Shown here piece after piece: positions 50,613-58,719 of a stretch of 64,000 nucleotides of DNA. Origin of the DNA: JBCBTJ01 sp039818665 (GTDB lineage: Bacteria; Pseudomonadota; Alphaproteobacteria; Caulobacterales; Hyphomonadaceae); NCBI GenBank assembly GCA_039818665.1, contig JBCBTJ010000003.1, forward strand, positions 26,425 through 90,424, written 5' to 3'. Both the position numbers and the translations under genes were made by a program. The notes below the pieces were generated by a model that saw only the letters and a list, made by a program, of their open reading frames with translations, did no database searches and was not told the DNA's origin. Positions within the stretch are counted from its first letter, which is position 1. Each line of letters starts with the position of its first letter.

Positions 50613-51869
50613 ATGAGGCTCGACCGCCGCGCCCTCCTCGCCGGCCTGCCCGCCGCCGCGTTCGCGCCCGCCGCCTTCGGGCAGACCGCCGCCAAGGTCG
50701 CGGTGATCGGCGGCGGCTTCGGCGGCGCGACCGCGGCCCGCACCCTGAAGCGCATCGCCCCGGAGCTCGACGTCACGCTCATCGAAGCGAACGCCGAGTA
50801 TCTCGCCTGCCCCTTCAGCAATCTCGTCCTCGGGGGCCTGCGCGACATGGCCGGCCAGCGCTTCGCCTATGCCGGCCCGGCCCGCGACGGCGTTCATCTT
50901 GTCCAGGCCCGCGCCGAGGCGGTCGACGCCGCCGCCAAGACCATCACCCTCGCCGACGGCGCGGCGCTCTCCTATGACCGCCTCATCCTCTCCCCCGGCG
51001 TCGACATCCGCTGGGGCGCGCTCGCCGGCTATGACGAAGCCGCCGCCGAGCCGATGCCCCACGCTTGGAAAGCCGGCCCGCAGACCGCGCTTCTGCGCCG
51101 CCAGCTCAACGCCATGGCGGATGGCGGCCTCGTCGTCATGACGGCGCCGCGCGCGCCCTATCGCTGTCCGCCCGGCCCCTATGAACGCGCGAGCCTCATC
51201 GCGCACTACCTCAAAACCGAAAAGCCCGCCTCCAAGCTCCTGATCCTCGACGCCAAGGACGATTTCTCGAAGAAGCCGCTCTTCCTCCAAGCCTGGTCGG
51301 AGCTTTACCCGGACACGCTTGAATGGCGCGGCGCTTCGGCGGACGGGCGGGTCTCCCGCGTCGACCCGCAGACCATGACCATCGAGACCGACTTTGAGGC
51401 GTTTCAAGCCGACGTCGCCAACATCATCCCGCCGCAAAAGGCCAGCGCGATCGCCGAGCGCGCCGGCGTCGCCGACGCTACGGGCTGGTGCCCGATCGAC
51501 GCGGTCTCCTTCGAGTCTACGCTGCAGCCGGGCGTACACGTCATCGGCGACGCCACCATCGCCGCGCCCATGCCGAAATCGGCCTTCTCGGCGAACCTCC
51601 AGGGCAAAATCTGCGCGATCCAGGTCGCCCGCCTGCTCGCCGATCTCCCCGCCGAGCCGACCCTCCTCGCCAACACCTGCTATTCCTTCGTCGCCCCAGA
51701 CGCGGCCGTCTCGGTCTCCGGCGTCTACGCAAACGGCGCGGGCGCATTCGCGGAAATCCCCGGCGCCGGCGGCGTCAGCCCGCTCATCCCCGAACCCGGC
51801 GGCCGCGCCGAGGAGGCGGCCCAAGCGCGCGACTGGTACGCCGCCATCACGGCCGAAGCCTTCGGATGA
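50613..51869 (+). CDS. soxF: Flavocytochrome c sulfide dehydrogenase flavoprotein (SoxF/FccB)
   Basis: A 418-residue FAD protein with Tat-like signal (MRLDRRALLAGLPAAAF...FGQ), FAD loop VAVIGGGFGGATAARTLKR, ACPFSNLVLGG, YRCPPGPYERASLIAHYL with the redox Cys, HVIGDATIAAPMPKSAFSAN, and NTCYSFV near the C-terminus. These are hallmarks of FccB/SoxF, which oxidises sulfide (or reactivates SoxYZ) in the periplasm and reduces a c-type cytochrome. The partner cytochrome is the gene just before. Its end overlaps soxX (ATGA). Confidence 0.9.
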   Translation: MRLDRRALLAGLPAAAFAPAAFGQTAAKVAVIGGGFGGATAARTLKRIAPELDVTLIEANAEYLACPFSNLVLGGLRDMAGQRFAYAGPARDGVHLVQARAEAVDAAAKTITLADGAALSYDRLILSPGVDIRWGALAGYDEAAAEPMPHAWKAGPQTALLRRQLNAMADGGLVVMTAPRAPYRCPPGPYERASLIAHYLKTEKPASKLLILDAKDDFSKKPLFLQAWSELYPDTLEWRGASADGRVSRVDPQTMTIETDFEAFQADVANIIPPQKASAIAERAGVADATGWCPIDAVSFESTLQPGVHVIGDATIAAPMPKSAFSANLQGKICAIQVARLLADLPAEPTLLANTCYSFVAPDAAVSVSGVYANGAGAFAEIPGAGGVSPLIPEPGGRAEEAAQARDWYAAITAEAFG

Positions 51870-52339
51870 TCCGCGCCGCCGCGCTCGGCCTGATCGCGCT
51901 CGCCGCGTGCGGCGACGAGGACGCCCTCGTCCGCGCCTCGCAAATCCAAGGCGACGCCATTCCCGAACCTCTCTCATCCACTCCCGGCGACGCCGCCCTC
52001 GGGCAAGCGATCTTTGTCGAGCGCGAGGCCGGCCATTGCGTGCTCTGCCATGTGGTCGCCAGCCTCGACGCCCCCTTCCAAGGCGATGTCGGCCCGGATC
52101 TCAGCGATGTCGGCGCGCGCCTCACGCCCGGCCAGATCCGCCTCCGCCTCGTAGACGCCTCCCGTTTGAACCCCGACACCGTGATGCCGCCCTATTACCG
52201 TTTGCACGGCCTCCAACAGGTCGCCCATGGTTTGGAAGGCGAGACCGTCCTATCTTCGGAAGAGATCGAGCATTTGGTGGCCTACCTCGCCGCCTTGAAA
52301 GGCCCAGCCGGTGACGACAGTGGCGACACCCCGAATTGA
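51866..52339 (+). CDS. soxX: Sulfur-oxidation cytochrome c SoxX
   Basis: A 157-residue monohaem cytochrome with lipobox-type signal (LAAC, Cys15), haem site Cys58-Val-Leu-Cys61-His62 (CVLCH), the GDVGPDLSDVGARLTPGQIR segment and Met107 in DTVMPPYYR as axial ligand. These match SoxX, which with SoxA attaches thiosulfate (or another sulfur species) to the Cys arm of SoxY. It overlaps soxF by 4 bp and soxY by 29 bp, unusually far. Confidence 0.92.
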   Translation: MIRAAALGLIALAACGDEDALVRASQIQGDAIPEPLSSTPGDAALGQAIFVEREAGHCVLCHVVASLDAPFQGDVGPDLSDVGARLTPGQIRLRLVDASRLNPDTVMPPYYRLHGLQQVAHGLEGETVLSSEEIEHLVAYLAALKGPAGDDSGDTPN

Positions 52340-52778
52340 CCGCCGCGCCCTCCTGAAAACGGGCGCGGGCGCGCTGTTCATCTCCTCGATCCCCATCCCG
52401 GCCTCCGCCGCGCCGGAGGACATGCAAGCCGCGGTCAAAGAGACCTTCGGCGACGGCCCCATCCAGGAGGGCCGCGTCGCGCTCTCCATTCCGCCGATCT
52501 CCGAGAACGGCTTCTCCGTGCCGATCGAGATCGAGGTCGACAGCCCGATGACCGAGGCCGACCATGTCCGCCGCATCGCGGTCTTTTCGCCGCGCAATCC
52601 GGTCTCGACCCTGATCAATTTCGAGCTCGGCCCCCGCGCCGGCCGCGCCCATGTCTCCACCCGCATCCGCCTCGCCGGCACCCAAGCCGTGCTCGTCGTC
52701 GCTGAGATGAGCGACGGCTCGCTCTGGTCGGGCGCGGCCGAGACCGTCGTCACGCTGGCGGCGTGCGTGGTGCTCTGA
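52311..52778 (+). CDS. soxY: Sulfur carrier SoxY with non-canonical C-terminus
   Basis: A 155-residue protein with Tat signal (IDRRALLKTGAGALF...ASA) and the SoxY body (FGDGPIQEGRVALSIPPISENG, VPIEIEVDSPM, FSPRNPVSTLINFELGPRAG, STRIRLAGTQAVLVVAEMSDG). Canonical SoxY ends in GGCGG, a flexible arm whose Cys carries the sulfur substrate. Here the last residues are TLAACVVL: the cysteine (Cys152) is kept but the glycines are replaced by Ala and Val, and three residues follow it. The flexible arm should be stiffer and differently presented. GTG start at 52311, with a second GTG at 52320. Confidence 0.87.
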   Translation: MTTVATPRIDRRALLKTGAGALFISSIPIPASAAPEDMQAAVKETFGDGPIQEGRVALSIPPISENGFSVPIEIEVDSPMTEADHVRRIAVFSPRNPVSTLINFELGPRAGRAHVSTRIRLAGTQAVLVVAEMSDGSLWSGAAETVVTLAACVVL

Positions 52779-52791
52779 GGACGGAGGAGAT

Positions 52792-53112
52792 ATGTCGGCG
52801 ATAAGATTATCCGTGCCCGCAACCGCCCGAGCCGGCGAGGTGATAGAGCTGAAGGCGCTGATCCAGCATGAGATGGAAAGCGGTTTCCGGCGCGGGTCGC
52901 GCGGCGAGATCATTCCGCGCGACATCATCACGGACTTCGAGTGCCGCTATAATGGCGAGACGGTGTTCCGCGCCAGTCTGTTCCCGGGCGTCGCGGCGAA
53001 CCCCTTCCTCACCTTCCACACCGTCGCCACCGAGTCCGGCGTGCTTGAGTTCCGCTGGACCGACCAAGACGGCGAGACCTGGTCCGAGACGGCTGACATC
53101 ACGGTGACATGA
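52792..53112 (+). CDS. soxZ: Sulfur carrier partner SoxZ
   Basis: A 106-residue SoxZ with SAIRLSVPATARAGEVIELKALIQHEMESGFRR, then CRYNGETVFRASLFPGVAANPFLTFH and a closing DQDGETWSETADITV. SoxZ forms the stable heterodimer that presents the SoxY arm to SoxXA and other Sox enzymes. ATG follows GGACGGAGGAGAT, the best ribosome site in the operon. It overlaps soxA by 4 bp. Confidence 0.93.
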   Translation: MSAIRLSVPATARAGEVIELKALIQHEMESGFRRGSRGEIIPRDIITDFECRYNGETVFRASLFPGVAANPFLTFHTVATESGVLEFRWTDQDGETWSETADITVT

Positions 53113-53888
53113 GGGCGCGTGTCGCTGCGGCCGCCGCGCTCCTCGGCGCCTGCGGCGCCGACGCCCCCGCGCCCGAGCGGACAGATCTTAACCCCGCCGA
53201 TGCGGTCTCCGGCTACACGTTCCTGACGCCCGAGACCCAAGCCCTTCAAGACGACGATTTCGCCAATCCCGGCTTCCTCTGGGTCGACCAGGGCCGCGCC
53301 CTTTTCGCCAGCACGGACGGCGTCTCAGCCAGCTGCGCTTCGTGCCATGAAGCGCCCGGCCTCGCCGCGGCCGCGCCAACGCACCCCAAGATCGACGCCG
53401 CGTCCGGCGACCTCGTCAACCTCGAGGGCCGCATCAATCTCTGCCGCGCTCGCTACCAAGACGCCGAGCCCCTGCCCTATGAGTCCGAAGCGCTCTTATC
53501 CCTCACCGCCTATGTCGCCTCGCTTTCGCGCGGCGCGCCCATGTCCGTGGTGGTGGATGGGGCCGCTCAAGCCTCCTACGCGATGGGCCGCGACTATTTC
53601 TTCACCCGCCGCGGCCAGCTCAACCTCGCCTGCAGCCAGTGCCATGACGACAATTGGGGGCGGAAGCTCCGCGGCGACACGATCAGCCAAGGCCATGGCA
53701 ACGGCTTTCCCGCCTATCGCCTCGAATGGCAGGGCCTCGGCTCCCTCCACCGCCGGTTCCAAGATTGCGACGCGGGCGTCCGGGCCGCGCCGCTAGACGC
53801 CGGGTCCGACACTTATGTGGCGCTCGAGCTGTACCTCGCCGCCCGGTCCGAAGGACTCGCCATGGAGACGCCCGCCGTCCGCCGCTAG
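53109..53888 (+). CDS. soxA: Di-haem cytochrome SoxA
   Basis: A 259-residue protein with lipobox-like LLGACG, haem sites CASCH (Cys76-His80) and CSQCH (Cys175-His179), and the active-site Cys220 in RFQDCDAGVRAAP, the C-x4-R pattern of SoxA. With SoxX it forms the c-type cytochrome that oxidatively conjugates a sulfur species to SoxY. Last gene of the operon; no SoxB or SoxCD gene follows. Confidence 0.93.
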   Translation: MRARVAAAAALLGACGADAPAPERTDLNPADAVSGYTFLTPETQALQDDDFANPGFLWVDQGRALFASTDGVSASCASCHEAPGLAAAAPTHPKIDAASGDLVNLEGRINLCRARYQDAEPLPYESEALLSLTAYVASLSRGAPMSVVVDGAAQASYAMGRDYFFTRRGQLNLACSQCHDDNWGRKLRGDTISQGHGNGFPAYRLEWQGLGSLHRRFQDCDAGVRAAPLDAGSDTYVALELYLAARSEGLAMETPAVRR

Positions 53889-53943
53889 CTGTCCCAGAAT
53901 GGGAATTCAGAGGGCTATGATGTGCCAGTGCGGCCTCGGACCT

Positions 53944-54046
53944 GCACTCTAAGCCCAGTGTTCATGGGCCCCGATTTTCAGCATCGACACTGTCGATACG
54001 GCGCGGCTTTGAGTGCAAGTGCGCTGAAATATCTAAACGTTTTCAG
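53944..54046. repeat. Nested inverted repeats between convergent soxA and hpd
   Basis: Three inverted repeats lie in a 210-bp gap between convergent genes. GCACTCTAAGCC (53944-53955) pairs with GGCTTTGAGTGC (54005-54016), one mismatch. The perfect ATCGACA-C-TGTCGAT (53983-53997) is inside it. CTGAAA (54024-54029) pairs with TTTCAG (54041-54046). There is no T-run, so this is not a classical terminator. The nested pair could fold as a cruciform or RNA stem that insulates the two operons. Confidence 0.5.
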
Positions 54047-54099
54047 ACGCCTCTAGGCGCGTATGCGCGAATGAGAGAGTCCCAGTCCGCCCCGCCGGC

Positions 54100-55188
54100 T
54101 TAGTCGGCCGCCTCTTCCACCTTCAGCGCGCCGCGATTGATTTGGTCGCGTTCGATGCTCTCAAACAGCGCTTTGAAGTTTCCTTCGCCGAAACCATCAT
54201 CGCCTTTTCTTTGAATAAACTCAAAGAAAACAGGGCCCAATTGGGTTTCCGAGAAGATCTGGAGCAAGAGGCGCGGCTGGCCGTCGGCGATCGTCCCGTC
54301 CAGCAGCAAACCGCGCGTTTTCAGCCCCTCGACGTCCTCGCCATGGCCTGGAAGACGCTCGCCCAGCATCTCATAATAGGTCTCAGGCGGCGCCGTCATG
54401 AAGGGCGTCCCGAGCGCTTTCAGCCGGTCCCAACAGGCGTAGAGATCGTCGCAGGAGAAGGCGATATGCTGGATGCCCTCGCCGCCGAAATCGCGCAAAT
54501 ATTCCTCAATCTGCCCTTTGCCGCCTTCGCCCTCTTCGTTGAGCGGAATGCGAATTTTACCGTCCGGCGCAGTCAGCGCCTTGGAGGTGAGCCCGGTATA
54601 CTCGCCCTTGATGTCGAAGAAGCGGATCTCGCGGAAATTGAAGAGCCGCTCATAATAGTCGGCCCAATAGGCCATACGGCCGCCATAGACGTTGTGGGTC
54701 AGATGATCGATCACCTGGAACCCGGCGCCTTCCGGGGTCCGGTCGACCCCGTCCAAATACTCGAAATCGATGTCATAGATCGAAAGATCGTCGCCATAGC
54801 GGTCGATCAGATAGACGATCGCCCCGCCAATGCCGCGGATCGCCGGCAGGCGCAGCTCCATAGGCCCCGTCTCAAGCTCCACCGGCTCGGCGCCTTGGGC
54901 GAGCAAATGGTCATAAGCCTTGCGCGCGTCGCGCACGCGGAAGCCCATGCCGCAGGCCGACGGTCCATGCTCGCGCGCAAAGAACCAAGCCGGCGAGCCG
55001 GGCTCGTAATTGGTGATCATATTGATCCCGCCTTGGCGCCAAAGCTCCACGTCTTTGGACCGATGGCGTGCGACCCGCGTGAAGCCCATGCGCTCGAAGA
55101 CAGGCTCCAAAACGCCCTTCTCGGGGGCGGAAAACTCAATAAACTCAAAGCCGTCGAGGCCGGCTGGGTTGTCAAACAGGTCCGCCAT
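54100..55188 (-). CDS. hpd: 4-hydroxyphenylpyruvate dioxygenase
   Basis: The 362-residue enzyme starts at MADLFDNPAGLDGFEFIEF; the ATG four codons upstream is not needed and the internal ATG has GGAG in front of it. Fe(II) ligands are the His in QVIDHLTHNV, the His in GIQHIAFSCDD, and the Glu in PVFFEFIQRKGDDGFGEGN. It converts 4-hydroxyphenylpyruvate to homogentisate in tyrosine catabolism. hmgA and fah are not in the window. A MarR gene is divergent from it. Confidence 0.95.
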   Translation of the reverse strand: MADLFDNPAGLDGFEFIEFSAPEKGVLEPVFERMGFTRVARHRSKDVELWRQGGINMITNYEPGSPAWFFAREHGPSACGMGFRVRDARKAYDHLLAQGAEPVELETGPMELRLPAIRGIGGAIVYLIDRYGDDLSIYDIDFEYLDGVDRTPEGAGFQVIDHLTHNVYGGRMAYWADYYERLFNFREIRFFDIKGEYTGLTSKALTAPDGKIRIPLNEEGEGGKGQIEEYLRDFGGEGIQHIAFSCDDLYACWDRLKALGTPFMTAPPETYYEMLGERLPGHGEDVEGLKTRGLLLDGTIADGQPRLLLQIFSETQLGPVFFEFIQRKGDDGFGEGNFKALFESIERDQINRGALKVEEAAD

Positions 55189-55225
55189 CGCGCGCTCCAT
55201 TCGCTGGGTTGGGATTGACCTAACA

Positions 55226-55241
55226 CAAATGGTTTCATTTG
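55226..55241. promoter_or_regulatory. Candidate MarR operator between hpd and marR
   Basis: CAAATG-GTTT-CATTTG is a perfect 6-bp inverted repeat with 4-bp spacer in the 78-bp gap between divergent hpd and marR. MarR/HpdR-type repressors typically bind such palindromes in the promoter they share with their target. Confidence 0.55.
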
Positions 55242-55266
55242 CAACTAAATCTTGCTAGGACGGGGC

Positions 55267-55740
55267 ATGAGCGATGTCGACGCCCCTATGACAGACCGCC
55301 TGCGCCTGTCGGAGTTTTTGCCCTATCGGCTGTCGGTTTTGTCGAACGCCGTCTCCGGCGGGATCGCCGAAGCCTATGCGGCCGATGTCGGCATCTCCAT
55401 GCGCCAGTGGCGCGTCATGGCGATCCTTGGCGAGCGCGCCGGCGCGACCGCGACGGACGTCGCCCGGCGCGCGCAGATGGACAAAGTGGCTGTCAGCCGC
55501 GCGGTCTCAAGCTTGGTTTCGCTGGGCTTGGTCGAGCGCAAAACGTCCGCCGACGACGGGCGCAACGCGCACCTCTTCTTAAGCTCGGCGGGACAAGCCG
55601 TTTATGACCGGGTCGTGCCGATCGCGCACGCTCACGAGGCGCGTCTGATCGCCGGGCTGACGGCGGCAGAACGTGCGACGCTGGCCGAGCTTCTCGGCAA
55701 ACTCGCAAAGTCCGCCTCGCCGGACCGCCCGCTCTGGTAG
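55267..55740 (+). CDS. MarR-family regulator, probable regulator of hpd
   Basis: A 157-residue winged-helix protein with ISMRQWRVMAILGERAGATATDVARRAQMDKVAVSRAVSSLV (recognition helix) and GLVERKTSADDGRNAHLFLSSAG (wing), flanked by dimerisation helices. Start ATG 55267 follows TAGGACGGGGC. Divergent placement with hpd and the palindrome between them suggest repression of tyrosine catabolism relieved by an aromatic ligand such as homogentisate or 4-hydroxyphenylpyruvate (inference). Confidence 0.88.
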   Translation: MSDVDAPMTDRLRLSEFLPYRLSVLSNAVSGGIAEAYAADVGISMRQWRVMAILGERAGATATDVARRAQMDKVAVSRAVSSLVSLGLVERKTSADDGRNAHLFLSSAGQAVYDRVVPIAHAHEARLIAGLTAAERATLAELLGKLAKSASPDRPLW

Positions 55741-55861
55741 CGCAACGCCAATCAGCCGCGGAGCTGCGGCGGCGCACACATGATGATGGTGGTGGTGAGA
55801 GGTGAAACCTCGAACCGAAACCCGCGCGATGGGTTGGCGGGCGGCATCGCGCAAACAGAAA

Positions 55862-55937
<76 letters not shown>

Positions 55938-56014
55938 GAATTGTCGCGGTTTGGGCGGGTCCGCGAGGAGCGGGAGGAATAAGACCGCGGCCGCGCGCGA
56001 TCAAGCCCCCAACC

Positions 56015-56521
56015 TCAATCCTTCGCCTTCGCTTGGTCGGGATCCTCCAAATCCTCGTCATCATCGAGATCGATGTCGTCATCGTCGACTTCGAAATCCT
56101 CGTCATCGTCGTCGATCAGAATGTCATCGCCATCATCGTCGTCTTCACTGAAGCCGTCCGGCGCCACGGCGGGCGTCGCCGGCTCGTCTTCATCATCGTC
56201 GGTCGACGGGATCGGCTCGGCGACGTCTTCATCGCCCGCCAGCTCCACTGCGGCGACTTCGTCTTCGTCGCCGTCGTCCTCCTCATCGCTTTTTGATTTG
56301 GCTTTGGCCGCTTCGTCGACCTCTTCTTCATCCTCTTCGTCATCCGATTCGGGTTCGGGCGTTTTCGCCTTCGCCTTCATCTTGATCGTTTTCACGACAT
56401 CGTCGTCGGGATCAAAGACGGCGCCGCACTTCGGACAGACGGCCGGGCGCTTGGTCAAATCATAGAACTTCGCGCCGCACTCGGGGCACAACTGTTTCTC
56501 GCCGAGCTCTGTTTTCCCCAA
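56015..56521 (-). CDS. TIGR02300-family zinc-ribbon acidic protein
   Basis: A 168-residue protein. The N-terminus has a zinc ribbon (Cys12, Cys15, Cys29, Cys32) around the family motif KFYDLTKRPAVCPKCG; the remaining 120 residues are a disordered Asp/Glu-rich tail with basic patches. The function is unknown. The gene is conserved in alphaproteobacteria opposite aroA, as here. The GAC/GAG/TCG low-complexity DNA at 56040-56400 is just the coding of the acidic tail. Confidence 0.9.
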   Translation of the reverse strand: MGKTELGEKQLCPECGAKFYDLTKRPAVCPKCGAVFDPDDDVVKTIKMKAKAKTPEPESDDEEDEEEVDEAAKAKSKSDEEDDGDEDEVAAVELAGDEDVAEPIPSTDDDEDEPATPAVAPDGFSEDDDDGDDILIDDDDEDFEVDDDDIDLDDDEDLEDPDQAKAKD

Positions 56522-56623
56522 GGCTTCCTCCCCGGACAGGTTGGCTGGTGGATCGGCGGGCGCTTGCCATGATCGCCGGGCGCTGTCAAAGCCGTTTTCC
56601 GTGATCCGCCGGAGTCTTCAGTT

Positions 56624-57949
56624 TTGACCCTCGTCTCGCATCCCGTGCGCGCTCTGCGGGGCGCCGTTCGGGCGCCTGGCGACAAGTCGTGCTCGCACCG
56701 CGCTTTGATCTTTGGAGCGCTCGCCGAAGGGCGGTCCCGGTTCGCCGGCTTGCTGGAAGGCGACGACGTGCGCCGCACCGCCGCGGCCATGCAAGCGCTG
56801 GGCGCCGAGTTGGAGCAATCCGGTCCTGGCGATTGGGCCGTGCGCGGCGTCGGCGCGGCAGGGTTCCGCACACCCGCGGGCCCGATCGATTTCGGCAATA
56901 GCGGCACGGGCGCGCGCTTGATCATGGGCGCGTTGGCCGGCTTCGACCTGGAAGCGGACCTGCAAGGCGATGAGAGCCTGTCCTCTCGTCCGATGGCCCG
57001 TGTGCTCGATCCGCTGCGCCGCATGGGCGCGGTCTCTGAACCGGCGGACGCCGATCGCCTCCCCTTTCGGCTGCGGGGCCGATCGACCCTGAGCGCGATC
57101 GACTACGCCCCGGCGCAAGCGAGCGCCCAGGTGAAATCGGCCATCTTGATCGCCGGCCTCCGCGCCGAGGGTGCGACCTCGGCGACAGAGGCCAAGCCGA
57201 CCCGCGATCATACCGAACGCATGTTGCGCGGCTTCGGCGTCGAAGTGTCCGTGCGCCGCACCGACGCAGGCGACACGATCACCGTCGAAGGCGGACAGAA
57301 ACTGTCGGCGATCGAAACCGCTCTTCCCGGCGACCCCTCGTCGGCCGCCTTTCTCACCGCCGCCGCCATCATCTCGCCGGCGGGCGAAGTCCTGATCGAA
57401 CGCCTCATGTCGAACGATCGCCGCGACGGATTCTATCAAGCCGCCGCCGCCATGGGAGCCCATATCGGCGCGGAAGAAGCCGGAGAGGCGGCCGGCGAGC
57501 GGCTGATCGATCTGACCGCCGCGGCGGGGGCGCTTCGCGGCGTCGCGCTCCCAGAGCGCCTTGTCCCCTCCATGATCGACGAGTTCCCGATCCTCGCCGT
57601 GCTCGCCGCCTTCGCCGAGGGCGAGACCGTCGTGTCCGGCGCGGAAGAACTCCGTGTCAAAGAGAGCGACCGCGTCACGGCGACGGTCGACATGCTGCGC
57701 GCTTGCGGCGTCGAAGCCGAAGAGCGCCCCGACGGGTTTGTCGTGCAAGGCTGCGGCGGCCCGCCCCCCGGCGGCGGCTTGGTTGAGACACGCCACGATC
57801 ACCGCATCGCCATGAGCGCGCTGGTGCTCGGAACCGCCGCTGAGGCCCCTGTCGCCATCGACGACGCCTCGATGATCGCCACCTCCTATCCGGACTTTGC
57901 CGACCACATGCGCGCGCTTGGCGCGGACATCCGACACGGCGCGCCATGA
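56624..57949 (+). CDS. aroA: 3-phosphoshikimate 1-carboxyvinyltransferase (EPSP synthase, class II-like)
   Basis: A 441-residue EPSP synthase, the sixth shikimate-pathway enzyme. PGDKSCSHRALIFG, GLLEGDDVRRTA, IDFGNSGTGARLIMGAL, SSRPMARVLDPLRRMGA, SAQVKSAILIAG, RDHTERMLRGFG, PSMIDEFPILAV and LRVKESDR resemble CP4-type class II enzymes. In the NSGTG motif Gly94 takes the place of the Ala that helps CP4 resist glyphosate. Start is the TTG at 56624 behind GGAG. It overlaps cmk by 4 bp. Confidence 0.95.
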   Translation: MTLVSHPVRALRGAVRAPGDKSCSHRALIFGALAEGRSRFAGLLEGDDVRRTAAAMQALGAELEQSGPGDWAVRGVGAAGFRTPAGPIDFGNSGTGARLIMGALAGFDLEADLQGDESLSSRPMARVLDPLRRMGAVSEPADADRLPFRLRGRSTLSAIDYAPAQASAQVKSAILIAGLRAEGATSATEAKPTRDHTERMLRGFGVEVSVRRTDAGDTITVEGGQKLSAIETALPGDPSSAAFLTAAAIISPAGEVLIERLMSNDRRDGFYQAAAAMGAHIGAEEAGEAAGERLIDLTAAAGALRGVALPERLVPSMIDEFPILAVLAAFAEGETVVSGAEELRVKESDRVTATVDMLRACGVEAEERPDGFVVQGCGGPPPGGGLVETRHDHRIAMSALVLGTAAEAPVAIDDASMIATSYPDFADHMRALGADIRHGAP

Positions 57950-58587
57950 TCGTTGCGATCGACGGCACCCTCGCTTCCGGCAAAGGCACGCTCGCACGGC
58001 GTTTGGCCGCGCATTACGGCCTCGCCCACATGGACACCGGACAGCTCTACCGAGCCACGGGCGTCGCCGCCCTGCGCGCCGGCGTCGATCTCGCCGACGA
58101 AGCTGGCTGCGCCCGCCTCGCCGAAGCCTTGGACCTCGCCTCCTATGACGACGGCGCCCTGCGCACCGCCGAAGCCGGCCAGGCCGCCTCCAAGGTCGCC
58201 GCGCTCCCCGCGGTACGCGCCGCGCTGCTTCAGTTGCAGCGGGACTTCGCTCATCAGCCGGGCGGCGCGGTCCTGGACGGCCGCGACATCGGCACGGTGG
58301 TCTGTCCGGACGCCGATGTGAAATTCTGGGTCGATGCAGCCATAGAAGAGCGCGCCCGCCGCCGCACCAGCGAGCTGCGCGCCGCCGGCTCGTCCATCAC
58401 CATGGAGGAGATGCTCGCCGCGCTGCACGAACGCGACGCGCGAGACCGAGCGCGCGAGAGCGCGCCGATGAAACAAGCCGACGACGCCATCTTGATCGAT
58501 ACGACCGACCTCACTATAGACGCGGTTGTGGATAAGGCGCGGGCGGCGATAGACGCCGTCCTGGCCGAGAAAACCAGCCGGCTCTAA
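57946..58587 (+). CDS. cmk: Cytidylate kinase
   Basis: A 213-residue CMP kinase. The P-loop is DGTLASGKGTLARRLA, then HMDTGQLYRATG, LDGRDIGTVVCPDADVKFWV and RDARDRARESAPMKQADDAILIDT. It phosphorylates CMP/dCMP. The P-loop has T-L where most family members have P-A-G. It lies between aroA (ATGA overlap) and rpsA, the usual proteobacterial order. Confidence 0.96.
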   Translation: MIVAIDGTLASGKGTLARRLAAHYGLAHMDTGQLYRATGVAALRAGVDLADEAGCARLAEALDLASYDDGALRTAEAGQAASKVAALPAVRAALLQLQRDFAHQPGGAVLDGRDIGTVVCPDADVKFWVDAAIEERARRRTSELRAAGSSITMEEMLAALHERDARDRARESAPMKQADDAILIDTTDLTIDAVVDKARAAIDAVLAEKTSRL

Positions 58588-58719
58588 TCGCGACGCTGAC
58601 GCGTCCGGTTAAAACCAAAAGCCAGCGCCCACGCCTGAATTCGACCCATCACCCTCACCCAAGCGGGCGAGGCGCGCTTTGCGTTTTTGCGCGCCGGCCC
58701 CGCCAACATCGGAACCCAA

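Noticed and set aside
55770..55800. Short ATGATGATGGTGGTGG run after marR
   Set aside because: Under 20 bases, no flanking repeats; too short to call a microsatellite or regulatory element.
56040..56400. Tandem-looking GATGAC/TCGTCA low-complexity DNA
   Set aside because: It encodes the acidic tail of the TIGR02300 protein; repeat units are irregular and follow codon phase.
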